Notes: generated by a model not told the origin, from the sequence alone. Counted from the first letter of the stretch, positions 1-6,733 are shown. The stretch is DNA of 8,242 nt from JBCBZH01 sp039815415 (GCA_039815415.1 JBCBZH010000198.1:1-8242); one strand, 5' to 3'. Numbers and translations: made by a program.

Positions 1-1
1 C

Positions 2-322
2 CACTATGTGTTCAGAGCCGCCCACGGCCTCCGCGCGTGCCTGAACGGGCGCGGGACCCGCATCAAAGGGGTTCGCCTGTTCGGCTCGACGATCAATCAG
101 GACGATGACGGAGACGTCCGGCGCGATCCGGCGCTCAAGCGCGACTTCGAACGCCCCAACTGCAACACGTGGAAGACCAAACGAACGTGTTCAGCTGGCG
201 AGGTTATCGTAGGTCTGGACATCCACCACGACGCGTCCAGCATCAAAGGGCTCGCTCCCAAATGCGCCTCCGTCACGGTCGCCCCGGATGGAAGCAGCGC
301 CGGGACCCGCCGCTCCAACTGA
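2..322 (+). CDS. C-terminal part of a secreted cysteine-rich protein of unknown function (5'-truncated by window edge)
   Basis: Only the last ~106 codons are visible. The frame is open to the left edge (His-Tyr precede the GTG at 8), and alignment with the complete neighbour at 476-1201 shows that GTG is an internal Val and not a start. Over 90 ungapped residues the two proteins match at 69 positions. Shared motifs include RIKGVRLFGST, LKRDFER, NCNTWKT, a D-IHH motif and LAPKCASVTV. Four cysteines (RACLN, NCNTW, TCSAG, PKCAS) are kept in both, which suggests disulfides in an exported domain. I do not recognise the family. The repeating pattern Cys-...-V-x-G-[VL]-...-I-x-G-L could be a beta-rich repeat fold, but that is inference. 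The protein ends 12 residues after the shared block with a Ser/Arg-rich tail. It is the upstream copy of a tandem duplication. Confidence 0.8.
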   Translation, partial: HYVFRAAHGLRACLNGRGTRIKGVRLFGSTINQDDDGDVRRDPALKRDFERPNCNTWKTKRTCSAGEVIVGLDIHHDASSIKGLAPKCASVTVAPDGSSAGTRRSN

Positions 323-347
323 GCCGCCGCCCAGAGAGGGCTCTTTC

Positions 348-381
348 GAGGCGAGGCTGCGACGGAACGCGGCCTCGCCTC
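348..381 (+). terminator. Strong GC-rich stem-loop after the first paralogue (U-tract-less terminator candidate)
   Basis: GAGGCGAGGC at 348-357 is the exact reverse complement of GCCTCGCCTC at 372-381. Pairing continues inward (358-361 with 368-371) to give a 14-bp stem around a 6-nt loop (ACGGAA). The only non-Watson-Crick pair is T358-G371, which is U-G in plus-strand RNA but an A-C mismatch in minus-strand RNA. It begins 25 nt after the stop codon at 322. No T-run follows, so it is not a classical intrinsic terminator. It may terminate transcription without a U-tract or stabilise the 3' end of the mRNA. Confidence 0.55.
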
Positions 382-475
382 TCACCAGCTCGCTGCGCCG
401 AGTTGGAACCAGCCATGACCTGGAATCCGAGGAGATGACGCACGACTGAGGGACTCCTCACCTGCTCGACCCGTC

Positions 476-1201
476 ATGGTTCTCCTTCCCATCCTCATCG
501 CGCTCCTGGCTCTCGCTCCTGCCGACACCCTCGAGACGTCAGCCCACGCCGACGCCCCGAATCCGCCGACCCTTACCATTACCACCGGCACGGCAGAAAC
601 GCTCAGCGTCACAGGCGTCGCCGGGGGCAGCTCCGACACGCGGATGCCCGGCGGCAACGCCATCCTCTGGGGCCTCCACCTCGACGAGTCCGGCGACAAG
701 CCCTGCGACCTCGAGCTGTTCTGGTGGCGCCAGGACACCAGCTCGCGCACGCAGGGCCTTTTCAAGACCACCTTCCGCCTCTGCGGCGACAAGACCAGCA
801 GCAACGGGTTCGTAGGCGTGGGCTACTCGAACGACTACGTCGTGTGGGGCTCCAACGGCGTCCCGACAGGCAACCCACACGTGCTGGCGCCGTCCGTCTT
901 CCTCGCCGCGCACGGCGCCCGTGCCTGCCTTAACCGCCGGGGCGACCGCATCAAGGGCGTCCGCCTGTTCGGCTCGACGGTCAATCAGGACGATGCGGGC
1001 GAGGTGCGCCGCGACCCAGGCCTCAAGCGCGACTTCGAGCGCACCAACTGCAACACCTGGAAGACGATCCGCAAGTGCGACGACGGCGACGTGATGGTCG
1101 GCGTGGACATCCACCACAGCGACGGCGAGATCCACGGGCTGGCGCCGAAATGCGCGTCCGTGACGGTGCGCACCGTGATGTCGGCCAGCTCGAACGGTTG
1201 A
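476..1201 (+). CDS. Secreted cysteine-rich protein of unknown function, paralogue of the upstream gene
   Basis: 241 aa from ATG 476. The first ~25 residues form a signal peptide: a very short n-region, a hydrophobic run LLPILIALLALAPA, then a small-residue c-region ending near AHADA. There is no lipobox, so periplasmic or secreted is most likely. The mature part has six Cys (KPCDLEL, RLCGD, RACLN, NCNTW, RKCDD, PKCAS), enough for three disulfides. Tryptophans cluster at WGLHLD, LFWWRQD and VVWGS. The final ~95 residues match the partial gene at the left edge almost without gaps. No domain is recognised with confidence. The recurring Cys plus V-x-G-V-...-I-x-G-L pattern could indicate repeated beta-sheet units (inference). 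No clear Shine-Dalgarno precedes the ATG, but the signal peptide starts exactly there, which supports the start. A gap of 153 bp separates the copies. The copies also share much nucleotide sequence, as expected of a tandem duplication. The gene converges with pulA. Confidence 0.85.
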   Translation: MVLLPILIALLALAPADTLETSAHADAPNPPTLTITTGTAETLSVTGVAGGSSDTRMPGGNAILWGLHLDESGDKPCDLELFWWRQDTSSRTQGLFKTTFRLCGDKTSSNGFVGVGYSNDYVVWGSNGVPTGNPHVLAPSVFLAAHGARACLNRRGDRIKGVRLFGSTVNQDDAGEVRRDPGLKRDFERTNCNTWKTIRKCDDGDVMVGVDIHHSDGEIHGLAPKCASVTVRTVMSASSNG

Positions 1202-1213
1202 CCTCGAGACCCG

Positions 1214-1239
1214 GCGTGCCCCTCTAGATCGGGGCATGC
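1214..1239 (+). terminator. Stem-loop 12 nt after the second paralogue (U-tract-less terminator candidate)
   Basis: GCGTGCCCC (1214-1222) pairs with GGGGCATGC (1231-1239) as a 9-bp stem. The 8-nt loop TCTAGATC is itself partly palindromic. The one non-canonical pair, G1216-T1237, is a G-U wobble in plus-strand RNA and a C-A mismatch in minus-strand RNA, so the hairpin fits the upstream plus-strand gene best. No T-tract follows. The remaining ~160 bp up to the pulA stop hold no gene that I can support. Confidence 0.5.
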
Positions 1240-1401
1240 ATAGGGACGGTCGATGCCTCCCCAGGCGCCCTCGTTCTACACACGCCCGGTTTCACAATCA
1301 CCATCGAGTGCTATCCACCCACATTCCCGACCGGAGATCCCAACGCACCGAATCCGGAACAGCCCCAGGTGGCCACCCCCTGATGGGCGAATCGCCAGGC
1401 G

Positions 1402-1432
1402 CCAGCTCGAGGGGGCTACTCCCTCGGGCTGG
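1402..1432 (+). terminator. Stem-loop spanning the pulA stop codon, strongest in the plus-strand transcript
   Basis: CCAGCTCGAGGG (1402-1413) pairs with CCCTCGGGCTGG (1421-1432) as a 12-bp stem around a 7-nt loop. The loop contains the pulA stop codon (1416-1418, minus strand). T1407-G1427 is a U-G wobble in plus-strand RNA but an A-C mismatch in pulA mRNA, so the pulA side has 6+5 bp interrupted by one mismatch. It lies in the convergent junction, so it could act in both directions: as a second stop for plus-strand readthrough and as a 3'-end structure on pulA mRNA. No T-tract is seen on either side. The outer arm lies in the last pulA codons, so part of the pairing may reflect coding sequence. 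Confidence 0.45.
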
Positions 1433-4304
1433 TGGCCTCGGCCCCATCGCGGCGAACCCAGATGCTGACGCCTCCACCGCCGATGTTCTGAATCACGTCG
1501 CCGGTGGACTCGAAGCCTCCCGCCAGCCCGTTGCGGGCGATGCGGCTGTACGTCCGGTTCGAGATCGCGATGGGCACCCAGACGCCGTCGAGCTTGGGCA
1601 GGCGGAATTGCTCGATTCCCTCCCCGACGTTGACGAGTACCATCACCTGGTCGCCGACGATGTAGCCAAGGGCTGTCTCAGACCCTGACTCGGACTCGAG
1701 GAACTGGACGTAGCCCTCCGGCACGGCCTCACCGACCCGGAGCACCTCGCCATCGGGACCGAGACGGAGGCGGATCAGCTCGGTCCACCAGCGCTCCATC
1801 TCGATGAAGTCCACGGCGTCACGCGTGCCGATGGTTTCCCAAAGGAAGTGATTGGCGGTCCGCAGGTTGTAGGTGTCGCCGCGCCCCTTGATGTAGATCG
1901 GCGCGATCTCCATGTCAGTAAGTACGCGCTCGCCCCCGATCTCCTCGGGCAACGGCGCCAGTCCCTTCGACCGGGCGATCTCCGTGCCACCGTGGATCAC
2001 GATGGGGCCGAGGCTCGTCATCAGCAGCGCCGCCCCGATCCGCATCTCGGCCTCGAGCACGCCCTGGCGGCCATCCCAGGCACAGTCGCCCTCCATGCAG
2101 GAGGCGAAGCGGTCGGGGAGCGCCCAGTTGTCGTGGATGTCGAGGTAGTTGATGCCTGCGTTCGGCGTTGGCTCCTCCGGGTAGTCGTTGGCAATGCCCA
2201 GCATGGTGGCCTCCCGGGCCTCGGGGTCACCGCCAGAGAAGCCTCTCGAGCTGACGTCGGGCGTGGGATCGTCGCCGGGGGATCCCTTGAAGGCGTTGCG
2301 GGCGTCGTCCTGGAAGAAGGTGATGGGGCTGTCAATTTTGTACCAGTCCCAGCTCGGGTTGGCCTCGAAGTCGGGGTCGTTGGAGGCAATCCAGGGCTCG
2401 CCATAGATCAGCACGTCCTCGCCTAGCTCGGCCTGGAGCCAGCGGAGCGTCTGCTCGTCGGTCTGGCCCGCGAGGTCGATGCGGAAGCCATCCACGCCGA
2501 ACACCTCCACGTAGTGCCGAAGCTGGTCAAGCAGCCAGCGCTGTGTCATGGGGCGGTTCTCAGACTTCACCTCGTTGCCGAACACCCCGATGTGCTCGCC
2601 CTCCTCATCGAGACGGTAGTAGTAGTGCTTGTCGATGCCATTGAAGGTGAGGAGCTGCTCCACGCCCTCCATGTTCTCCCCGGTGTGGTTGAACACGACA
2701 TCAACGATGACGGCCATGCCACGCTGGTGGAGCGCGTCCACGAGGTCACGGAAGCGCTCGCGCTCGGCGCCGGGCTCATCCCCTGCGGACCGGAAGCGAG
2801 ACTCCACCGCCAGCGCGTGGGTGGTGCGATAGCCCCACTGGTAGTTCTCGTCGGCGATGCCCTGCTCCTGCATGAAGGGGTCGTCAGCAAAGGCCGCCTG
2901 CCACGCATCATCCGGGTAGTGGAGATACTCCTGGATCGGCATCAGGTGAACCACGTTGATGCCCAGTCGGGTGAGATAGTCCAGGCCGATGGGCTGCCCA
3001 CTTGAATTGCGGAGTCCCGGCATGCCGAAGGCCTCGAGCGCCCCCACGCCCTCCTCGACCGGCAGGCGGTCGGCGAAGTCCTGAACGTGGACCTCATAGG
3101 CCACTACGTCCTCCATGGCTGGGCGTCCCCCACGCACCGGAGAGGGCGGATCGAAGGTGTCATACCATACGCGTGCGCGGCCCCAGGAGTCATCGTTCAC
3201 CAGCGCATAGGGATCTGAGACGGTTTCCCCGGTCTGGTTGGTGAATGCCGATCCCGGCCCGTCCGGGCCGAACACCGAGAAGTCGTACCAGTCACCCTCT
3301 ACGTCGGTGCGTCGGAGGTGCCACGTGCCCTCGGGCTCCCGCTCCATCGGCACCGTCGCGTAGGCGTCCCCGACGCGGTCATCGTACAGGTGAAGGTGAA
3401 CAGAGTCGGCGCGGGGTACGAACAGCCGGAACGAGGCGGCGCCCCACCGTTCCTCCTCGGTGCCCCGCTGCACGTCTCCTTCGGGCATCGTCTGGTCCTC
3501 ACGCTCCATCAGGCTCACCGGAGGGCTTACCACCGTCCCCAGCGGCTTCGAGCTGGCGAGGTCCCGCCAGAGGCCGTCGAAGCGAGCCATTGTGCGGAGC
3601 GGCTGGTCCGCCTCGGGGACCGTCGCCTCCACGTAGTGCACCTGATTCGTCGCCAGCGGGCTGGCGAGCGTCAGCACGGCCGAGTGCGCCTCGTGGGGCG
3701 TCACCAGCTCGACTGGGACCTCCTCGCCGTCCCACCGCACAACACGGTACGCGCTGGCGGAGAACGGGCGCGACGTGCCCGTCAGCTCGACCCATACGGA
3801 CCGTTCCCCTCTCAGCTCGGCGACGAGCCGCTGGGGCGTGACTCCGAACTGATAGATCAGGTTGCCGCCCTGAACGTTGGGCGCTTCGACGTGAGGGTCG
3901 AGCCACCGCCCAGCGTCGACACGAAACTTGAACGGGCTGGCAGGCGACAGTTCGAGCGGGCTGGTGAGCGTCCAGAGGCCAGAGTCGTCGGTCGCCAGCG
4001 CGAAGGCCTCATCCTCCATGTCGGTGCTCCATCCGCGGAAAGCGCCGGTGACGGCCACGCGCTCGGGCTGTACGTCGTACAGAGCGGCGTCGAAGACGAA
4101 GACGACACTCTCTCCTCGCAGGGCATAGCCTTGGGCGCGTTCAGCCTCCGTGACCTCTTCGAGAGGCACCTGAGCCGCCGAGCTGGCGGCAGTCACGAAG
4201 GGAGAACCCGCGAAGAGGGCGGCGAGAAGGAAACGTCGGAACACGAGATCGCGAGGCAAACGTGAGAAAGAGAGTAAGCGCTTACATCTTGCCATACGCT
4301 TCAT
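1416..4304 (-). CDS. pulA: Secreted pullulanase-type GH13 alpha-glucan debranching enzyme
   Basis: 962 aa from ATG 4304. It should hydrolyse alpha-1,6 branch points in pullulan, starch or glycogen fragments outside the cytoplasm. Residues ~22-45 form a signal peptide (FRRFLLAALFAG... then small residues before AAQ). A first CBM48-like beta-sandwich spans ~60-155 (VAVTGAFRGWS...FKFRVDAGRWLDP). A linker Ig-like domain spans ~156-259, a second CBM48-like module ~284-381, the GH13 barrel ~399-844, and a C-terminal beta domain runs to ~952. GH13 motifs visible: DVVFNH (535-540), GFRIDLAG with nucleophile Asp609, IYGEPW with acid/base Glu636, and DIHDN with His724-Asp725. Pullulanase hallmarks are a YxWGY motif (YQWGY, 488-492; usually YNWGY), HGGTEIARSKG, and DTYN before an N-x-x-x-W segment. 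The start at 4304 was chosen for GAAAGG 5 nt upstream and the 20-nt gap to the upstream gene. GTG 4244 would give a more compact signal peptide. An open N-terminal extension to 4472 overlaps the upstream gene and looks spurious. Confidence 0.93.
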   Translation of the reverse strand: MKRMARCKRLLSFSRLPRDLVFRRFLLAALFAGSPFVTAASSAAQVPLEEVTEAERAQGYALRGESVVFVFDAALYDVQPERVAVTGAFRGWSTDMEDEAFALATDDSGLWTLTSPLELSPASPFKFRVDAGRWLDPHVEAPNVQGGNLIYQFGVTPQRLVAELRGERSVWVELTGTSRPFSASAYRVVRWDGEEVPVELVTPHEAHSAVLTLASPLATNQVHYVEATVPEADQPLRTMARFDGLWRDLASSKPLGTVVSPPVSLMEREDQTMPEGDVQRGTEEERWGAASFRLFVPRADSVHLHLYDDRVGDAYATVPMEREPEGTWHLRRTDVEGDWYDFSVFGPDGPGSAFTNQTGETVSDPYALVNDDSWGRARVWYDTFDPPSPVRGGRPAMEDVVAYEVHVQDFADRLPVEEGVGALEAFGMPGLRNSSGQPIGLDYLTRLGINVVHLMPIQEYLHYPDDAWQAAFADDPFMQEQGIADENYQWGYRTTHALAVESRFRSAGDEPGAERERFRDLVDALHQRGMAVIVDVVFNHTGENMEGVEQLLTFNGIDKHYYYRLDEEGEHIGVFGNEVKSENRPMTQRWLLDQLRHYVEVFGVDGFRIDLAGQTDEQTLRWLQAELGEDVLIYGEPWIASNDPDFEANPSWDWYKIDSPITFFQDDARNAFKGSPGDDPTPDVSSRGFSGGDPEAREATMLGIANDYPEEPTPNAGINYLDIHDNWALPDRFASCMEGDCAWDGRQGVLEAEMRIGAALLMTSLGPIVIHGGTEIARSKGLAPLPEEIGGERVLTDMEIAPIYIKGRGDTYNLRTANHFLWETIGTRDAVDFIEMERWWTELIRLRLGPDGEVLRVGEAVPEGYVQFLESESGSETALGYIVGDQVMVLVNVGEGIEQFRLPKLDGVWVPIAISNRTYSRIARNGLAGGFESTGDVIQNIGGGGVSIWVRRDGAEATSPRE
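4274..4285. promoter_or_regulatory. LacI/GalR-family operator (cre-like palindrome) at the pulA start
   Basis: GTAAGCGCTTAC is a perfect 12-bp palindrome. Read on the minus strand with its flanks it is ATGTAAGCGCTTACT, which fits the CcpA/LacI-type consensus WTGNAANCGNWNNCW at every fixed position, with the central CG step typical of LacI/GalR operators. It lies 20-31 nt inside pulA if translation starts at ATG 4304, or ~30 nt upstream of the alternative GTG start at 4244. Operators of this kind commonly control maltodextrin and starch genes. Binding here is inferred. No regulator gene is in the window, and I found no second copy upstream of the DUF4038 gene. Confidence 0.6.
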
Positions 4305-4309
4305 GCAGG

Positions 4310-4315
4310 CCTTTC
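4310..4315 (-). promoter_or_regulatory. pulA: Ribosome binding site of pulA
   Basis: GAAAGG on the minus strand lies 5 nt before ATG 4304, between the upstream stop (4325-4327) and the pulA start. It is the main reason for preferring ATG 4304 over GTG 4244, which has no purine-rich Shine-Dalgarno in front of it. Confidence 0.5.
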
Positions 4316-4324
4316 GATCCCGGC

Positions 4325-5716
4325 TCAGCCTCCGGGGACTCCCAGCCCCATGCTCGCGTCGTCTACCACGAGAATCCAGTCTGGCGTTGCACACGCCGTG
4401 GCGTTGAAGAGCCCTTCTGCGGGCGTCGTCCCGAGATCTGTCGCGGCTCCGGTTTTCGGATCGAGGCACCACAGGCGAGCGGTGTCGCCGTCAATGGCCT
4501 GGCTCAGATCTACAGCTACAGCGCGATCCTCAGGAACGTAGATGATGCTGGTGATGCCGCTCTCGGCTCGGGCCGCAGCCACATAGTTTCCTCCCTTCAG
4601 GGTACCTCGATCGCCGGTGACCACCCTCCCACCATCATCGGGGGCGAGCAAGTGGAACGGGCGCGAGCGAAACAACGCGGCGACGTGTACCATGCTGCGC
4701 GCACCCGCCGTGTTCAGCGCAGCCTTCCAGCCATCCCCAAAGAACCACATGGGGTTGTTGCCATAGAAGTGGCCCATCGCGCCACCGAGGATGCTGGAGT
4801 AGGCCTGGTAGCGAAGCTTGGCTGGAGTGGTCGAATACTCGTTCTCATACCACCCCTCGAAGAACACCACAGGCATGCGCGGCGTGCGCCGAACGTCGAT
4901 GCGAACAGCATCCGGCGCCTCGGCTGGGGGATAGCGATAGGTCGTGTTGAGATCCAGGCCCAGATAGCCATAGACCTCGGTTCCACTCTGCTGACCGCCG
5001 TGACCGGTCCAGAGGTGCGTTGTGTCATGCGTGCGGATGCCGCCCACCCACGCAGCCACCTCATCTGTTAGCTCGTAGGATGGACCCGAGGGTCCCCAGT
5101 CGCCCCCCGCGACCCAGATCAAGTTGGGTTGATCCACGTACCGCTTACCTAGGAACTCCCCGTACGCGCGCATCCGGTCCACCCCGTTGGCGTCCAGGGC
5201 GTACGACCACCCATCGAACTGCTGCATCCACCCCATGTAGGCCGGAAAGGCAAATACGAGAATGTCCTGTTCGGCGGCCGCCTCGAAGACGGCATCCACG
5301 TGCGACCAGTAGGCCTCGTTTGGAACGCTGAAGTCCATGATGTACGTGTCCGGAAGCGAGCTGAATGGCGCTTCACCGTAGACGTTCTTCCATGGCGGAT
5401 CCTGGTTCGTGAACGCGGTCTCGACCAGGTTCACGTAGATGGCGTTGAACCCTTTAGCCGCGCGGTCGGCCAGGTAGACCTCTGCATCCTCCAGGCTCAC
5501 ATTCGCGATGAGTGACCACGCCGCGTCCCCCTGGAGAAACACCGGCCGCCCCAATTGGTCGGTGAGATACCGTCCCGTGGTGGACACCGACAATGGATAC
5601 GCAATGCCTTCCGGTTCAGGCATGGGCTGGATGTTCTCTGGCGGCGGATCGCCCGAATCACACGCGGCAACAACAAGCGCGAGACAGAGGATCGCGCGGG
5701 AGGCAGAATCGAGCAC
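4325..5716 (-). CDS. DUF4038 / GH140-like (apiosidase-type) glycoside hydrolase lipoprotein
   Basis: 463 aa from GTG 5716. Residues 1-19 (MLDSASRAILCLALVVAAC) make a compact lipoprotein leader with lipobox VAAC, so the protein is probably membrane-anchored and faces the periplasm or outside. A Pro/Glu-rich linker follows. The catalytic TIM barrel matches the DUF4038/apiosidase family: the opening segment YLTDQLGRPVFLQGDAAWSL, then LADRAAKGFNAIYVN and LGKRYVDQPNLIWVAGGD. The likely catalytic pair is Asp206 in VAGGDWG and Glu287 in VVFFEGWYENE. These positions are equivalent to the Asp/Glu pair described for GH140 apiosidase (family knowledge; assignment here is inference). The last ~100 residues resemble the 'putative collagen-binding' beta domain that usually follows DUF4038. 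Its TGA is 20 nt from the pulA ATG, so the two are likely co-transcribed. The frame opens further to a TTG at 5779, but that adds a 21-residue leader before the hydrophobic core and has no good ribosome site. The substrate is unknown; the family acts on several glycans. Confidence 0.85.
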   Translation of the reverse strand: MLDSASRAILCLALVVAACDSGDPPPENIQPMPEPEGIAYPLSVSTTGRYLTDQLGRPVFLQGDAAWSLIANVSLEDAEVYLADRAAKGFNAIYVNLVETAFTNQDPPWKNVYGEAPFSSLPDTYIMDFSVPNEAYWSHVDAVFEAAAEQDILVFAFPAYMGWMQQFDGWSYALDANGVDRMRAYGEFLGKRYVDQPNLIWVAGGDWGPSGPSYELTDEVAAWVGGIRTHDTTHLWTGHGGQQSGTEVYGYLGLDLNTTYRYPPAEAPDAVRIDVRRTPRMPVVFFEGWYENEYSTTPAKLRYQAYSSILGGAMGHFYGNNPMWFFGDGWKAALNTAGARSMVHVAALFRSRPFHLLAPDDGGRVVTGDRGTLKGGNYVAAARAESGITSIIYVPEDRAVAVDLSQAIDGDTARLWCLDPKTGAATDLGTTPAEGLFNATACATPDWILVVDDASMGLGVPGG

Positions 5717-5862
5717 GTCAGCGATGTGGCGGGAAACGGAGGGCGACGAGGCCTGATTCGGTATCGTGCACGAAATCAAGACCTGGGGGCTGAAACAACG
5801 AAGATGCGGAAGAAGTGATCGCGACGGGTAGCGAAATCGGCGTGCCTAGGCCGCGCCTTCAG
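5717..5862 (-). promoter_or_regulatory. Intergenic region likely holding the promoter of the DUF4038-pulA unit
   Basis: 146 bp between the methyltransferase stop and the preferred DUF4038 start (83 bp if TTG 5779 is used). It is locally richer in A/T (5791-5818) than its surroundings, as expected for a promoter. I could not place convincing -35/-10 or Bacteroidota-type -33/-7 boxes. No strong terminator hairpin follows the methyltransferase stop, so readthrough from the upstream cluster is possible. Confidence 0.3.
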
Positions 5863-6726
5863 CTATTTCTGCTTCCGGGCGACGAAGAAGCCATAGCGCA
5901 TGGCTCCGACTGCGAAGGCCAATCGGAGCCGAGCCACGGTCAGCGCGAAGACGCGGTCGCCCTCGCTCGCGTCCAGGATGAATCGCCGAAGACGGCGGTC
6001 GGATACCAGCCGTGTGGCCACGCGGCGTGCCACCACGGTCCAGGTCCGCGCCACCTGCGGGCTCCAGTCCTCCTCGGCCTCTACCACCAGCCCGGCCCTC
6101 GAAATCCACTCCCGATTCTCTGTGGCGCTTCCGAGCCCGGCGAGTCGTCCCTCCCGGCAGATCGGCTCCAGCAGATGCCGGACCTGCCATCGAGCTGGCG
6201 ATTCGCTCGCCATCCAGACGCACAGCACCAGTCGCCCACCCGGTTTCAGGACACGCGCCAGCTCGTCGAACACGCGCTGGCGCTCAGGCATGTGGGTCGT
6301 GCTCTCGACGGCCACGACGGCGTCGAACGACGCGCTGGCGAAGTCGTTGTCCAGCCAGTCCTGGACGAGGAATTGAGGGCTGCCATCCACGGATCGGGAT
6401 CGTGCGACCTCCGCCTGCGCCTCGGAGAGCGTGAGGCCGGTGACCTCTGCCCCAGTCTCCGCCAGCGCGTGGCTGATGGCGCCGTAGCCACACCCCACGT
6501 CGCAGACCTGTATGCCACGAACTGAAGGCCGGCGCAAGCCAACTGGTGAGACGGCGTCCACCACGCGGCGGGTGAGACCAGCCGCGGCCTCAGCAGGCGT
6601 CTCGCGGCCCGTCACCCAGAGACCGTGGTGGACGGTCTCGCCCCAGATGTCCCGATAGAAGCTGTCGAGACGGTCGTAGTGCTGCGCGACGGCGTCGGGC
6701 GACGTGGATGACCGAGGCTCGATCAT
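5863..6726 (-). CDS. Class I SAM-dependent methyltransferase, tocopherol/sterol methyltransferase-like
   Basis: 287 aa, cytoplasmic, no signal peptide. The Rossmann-fold SAM site is clear: motif I VCDVGCGYGAIS (74-85), acidic/post-I strand EVTGLTLSEAQ (94-104), a VQDWLD segment (121-126), SFDAVVAVEST (133-143) and LKPGGRLVLC (160-169). The N-terminal HYDRLDSFYRDIWGETVHHG pattern and the C-terminal arginine-rich helices ending YGFFVARK resemble gamma-tocopherol/MPBQ-type and related small-molecule C- or O-methyltransferases. The acceptor cannot be deduced. ATG 6726 is preceded by AGGCGG, which overlaps the TAG of the upstream gene. The 7-nt gap implies translational coupling with the carboxypeptidase-like lipoprotein. 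No residue of the SAM pocket appears to be missing. Confidence 0.85.
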   Translation of the reverse strand: MIEPRSSTSPDAVAQHYDRLDSFYRDIWGETVHHGLWVTGRETPAEAAAGLTRRVVDAVSPVGLRRPSVRGIQVCDVGCGYGAISHALAETGAEVTGLTLSEAQAEVARSRSVDGSPQFLVQDWLDNDFASASFDAVVAVESTTHMPERQRVFDELARVLKPGGRLVLCVWMASESPARWQVRHLLEPICREGRLAGLGSATENREWISRAGLVVEAEEDWSPQVARTWTVVARRVATRLVSDRRLRRFILDASEGDRVFALTVARLRLAFAVGAMRYGFFVARKQK

Positions 6727-6733
6727 TGTCCGC

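Noticed and set aside
380..391. CTCACCAGCTCG occurs here and again at 8141-8152, with close matches elsewhere
   Set aside because: The core CACCAGCTCG also occurs inside genes, where it encodes common Glu-Leu-Val codons on the minus strand. There is no periodicity, so it is probably chance in a codon-biased genome.
539..1237. 232-codon open frame on the minus strand opposite the secreted-protein gene
   Set aside because: It is antisense to a gene with a signal peptide and a close paralogue, and its translation is low-complexity Arg/Ala/Val. Long antisense frames are expected at this GC content.
1236..1688. 150-codon plus-strand open frame across the convergent junction into pulA
   Set aside because: More than half lies antisense to the conserved pulA C-terminus, there is no ribosome site, and the composition is low-complexity.
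3318..4265. 315-codon plus-strand open frame opposite the 5' half of pulA
   Set aside because: Shadow of pulA. The translation is Arg/Gly-rich with no domain, while the minus strand carries clear CBM48-like sequence.
4305..4472. N-terminal extension of pulA to 4472
   Set aside because: It overlaps the end of the DUF4038 gene, encodes an Arg-rich stretch unlike any pullulanase, and precedes the ribosome site and signal peptide.
5839..5857. Possible hairpin after the methyltransferase stop (GGCG...CGCC around CCTAGG)
   Set aside because: Only 4 bp pair cleanly. Further pairing needs a bulge and leaves a 2-nt loop, so it is too weak to call a terminator.
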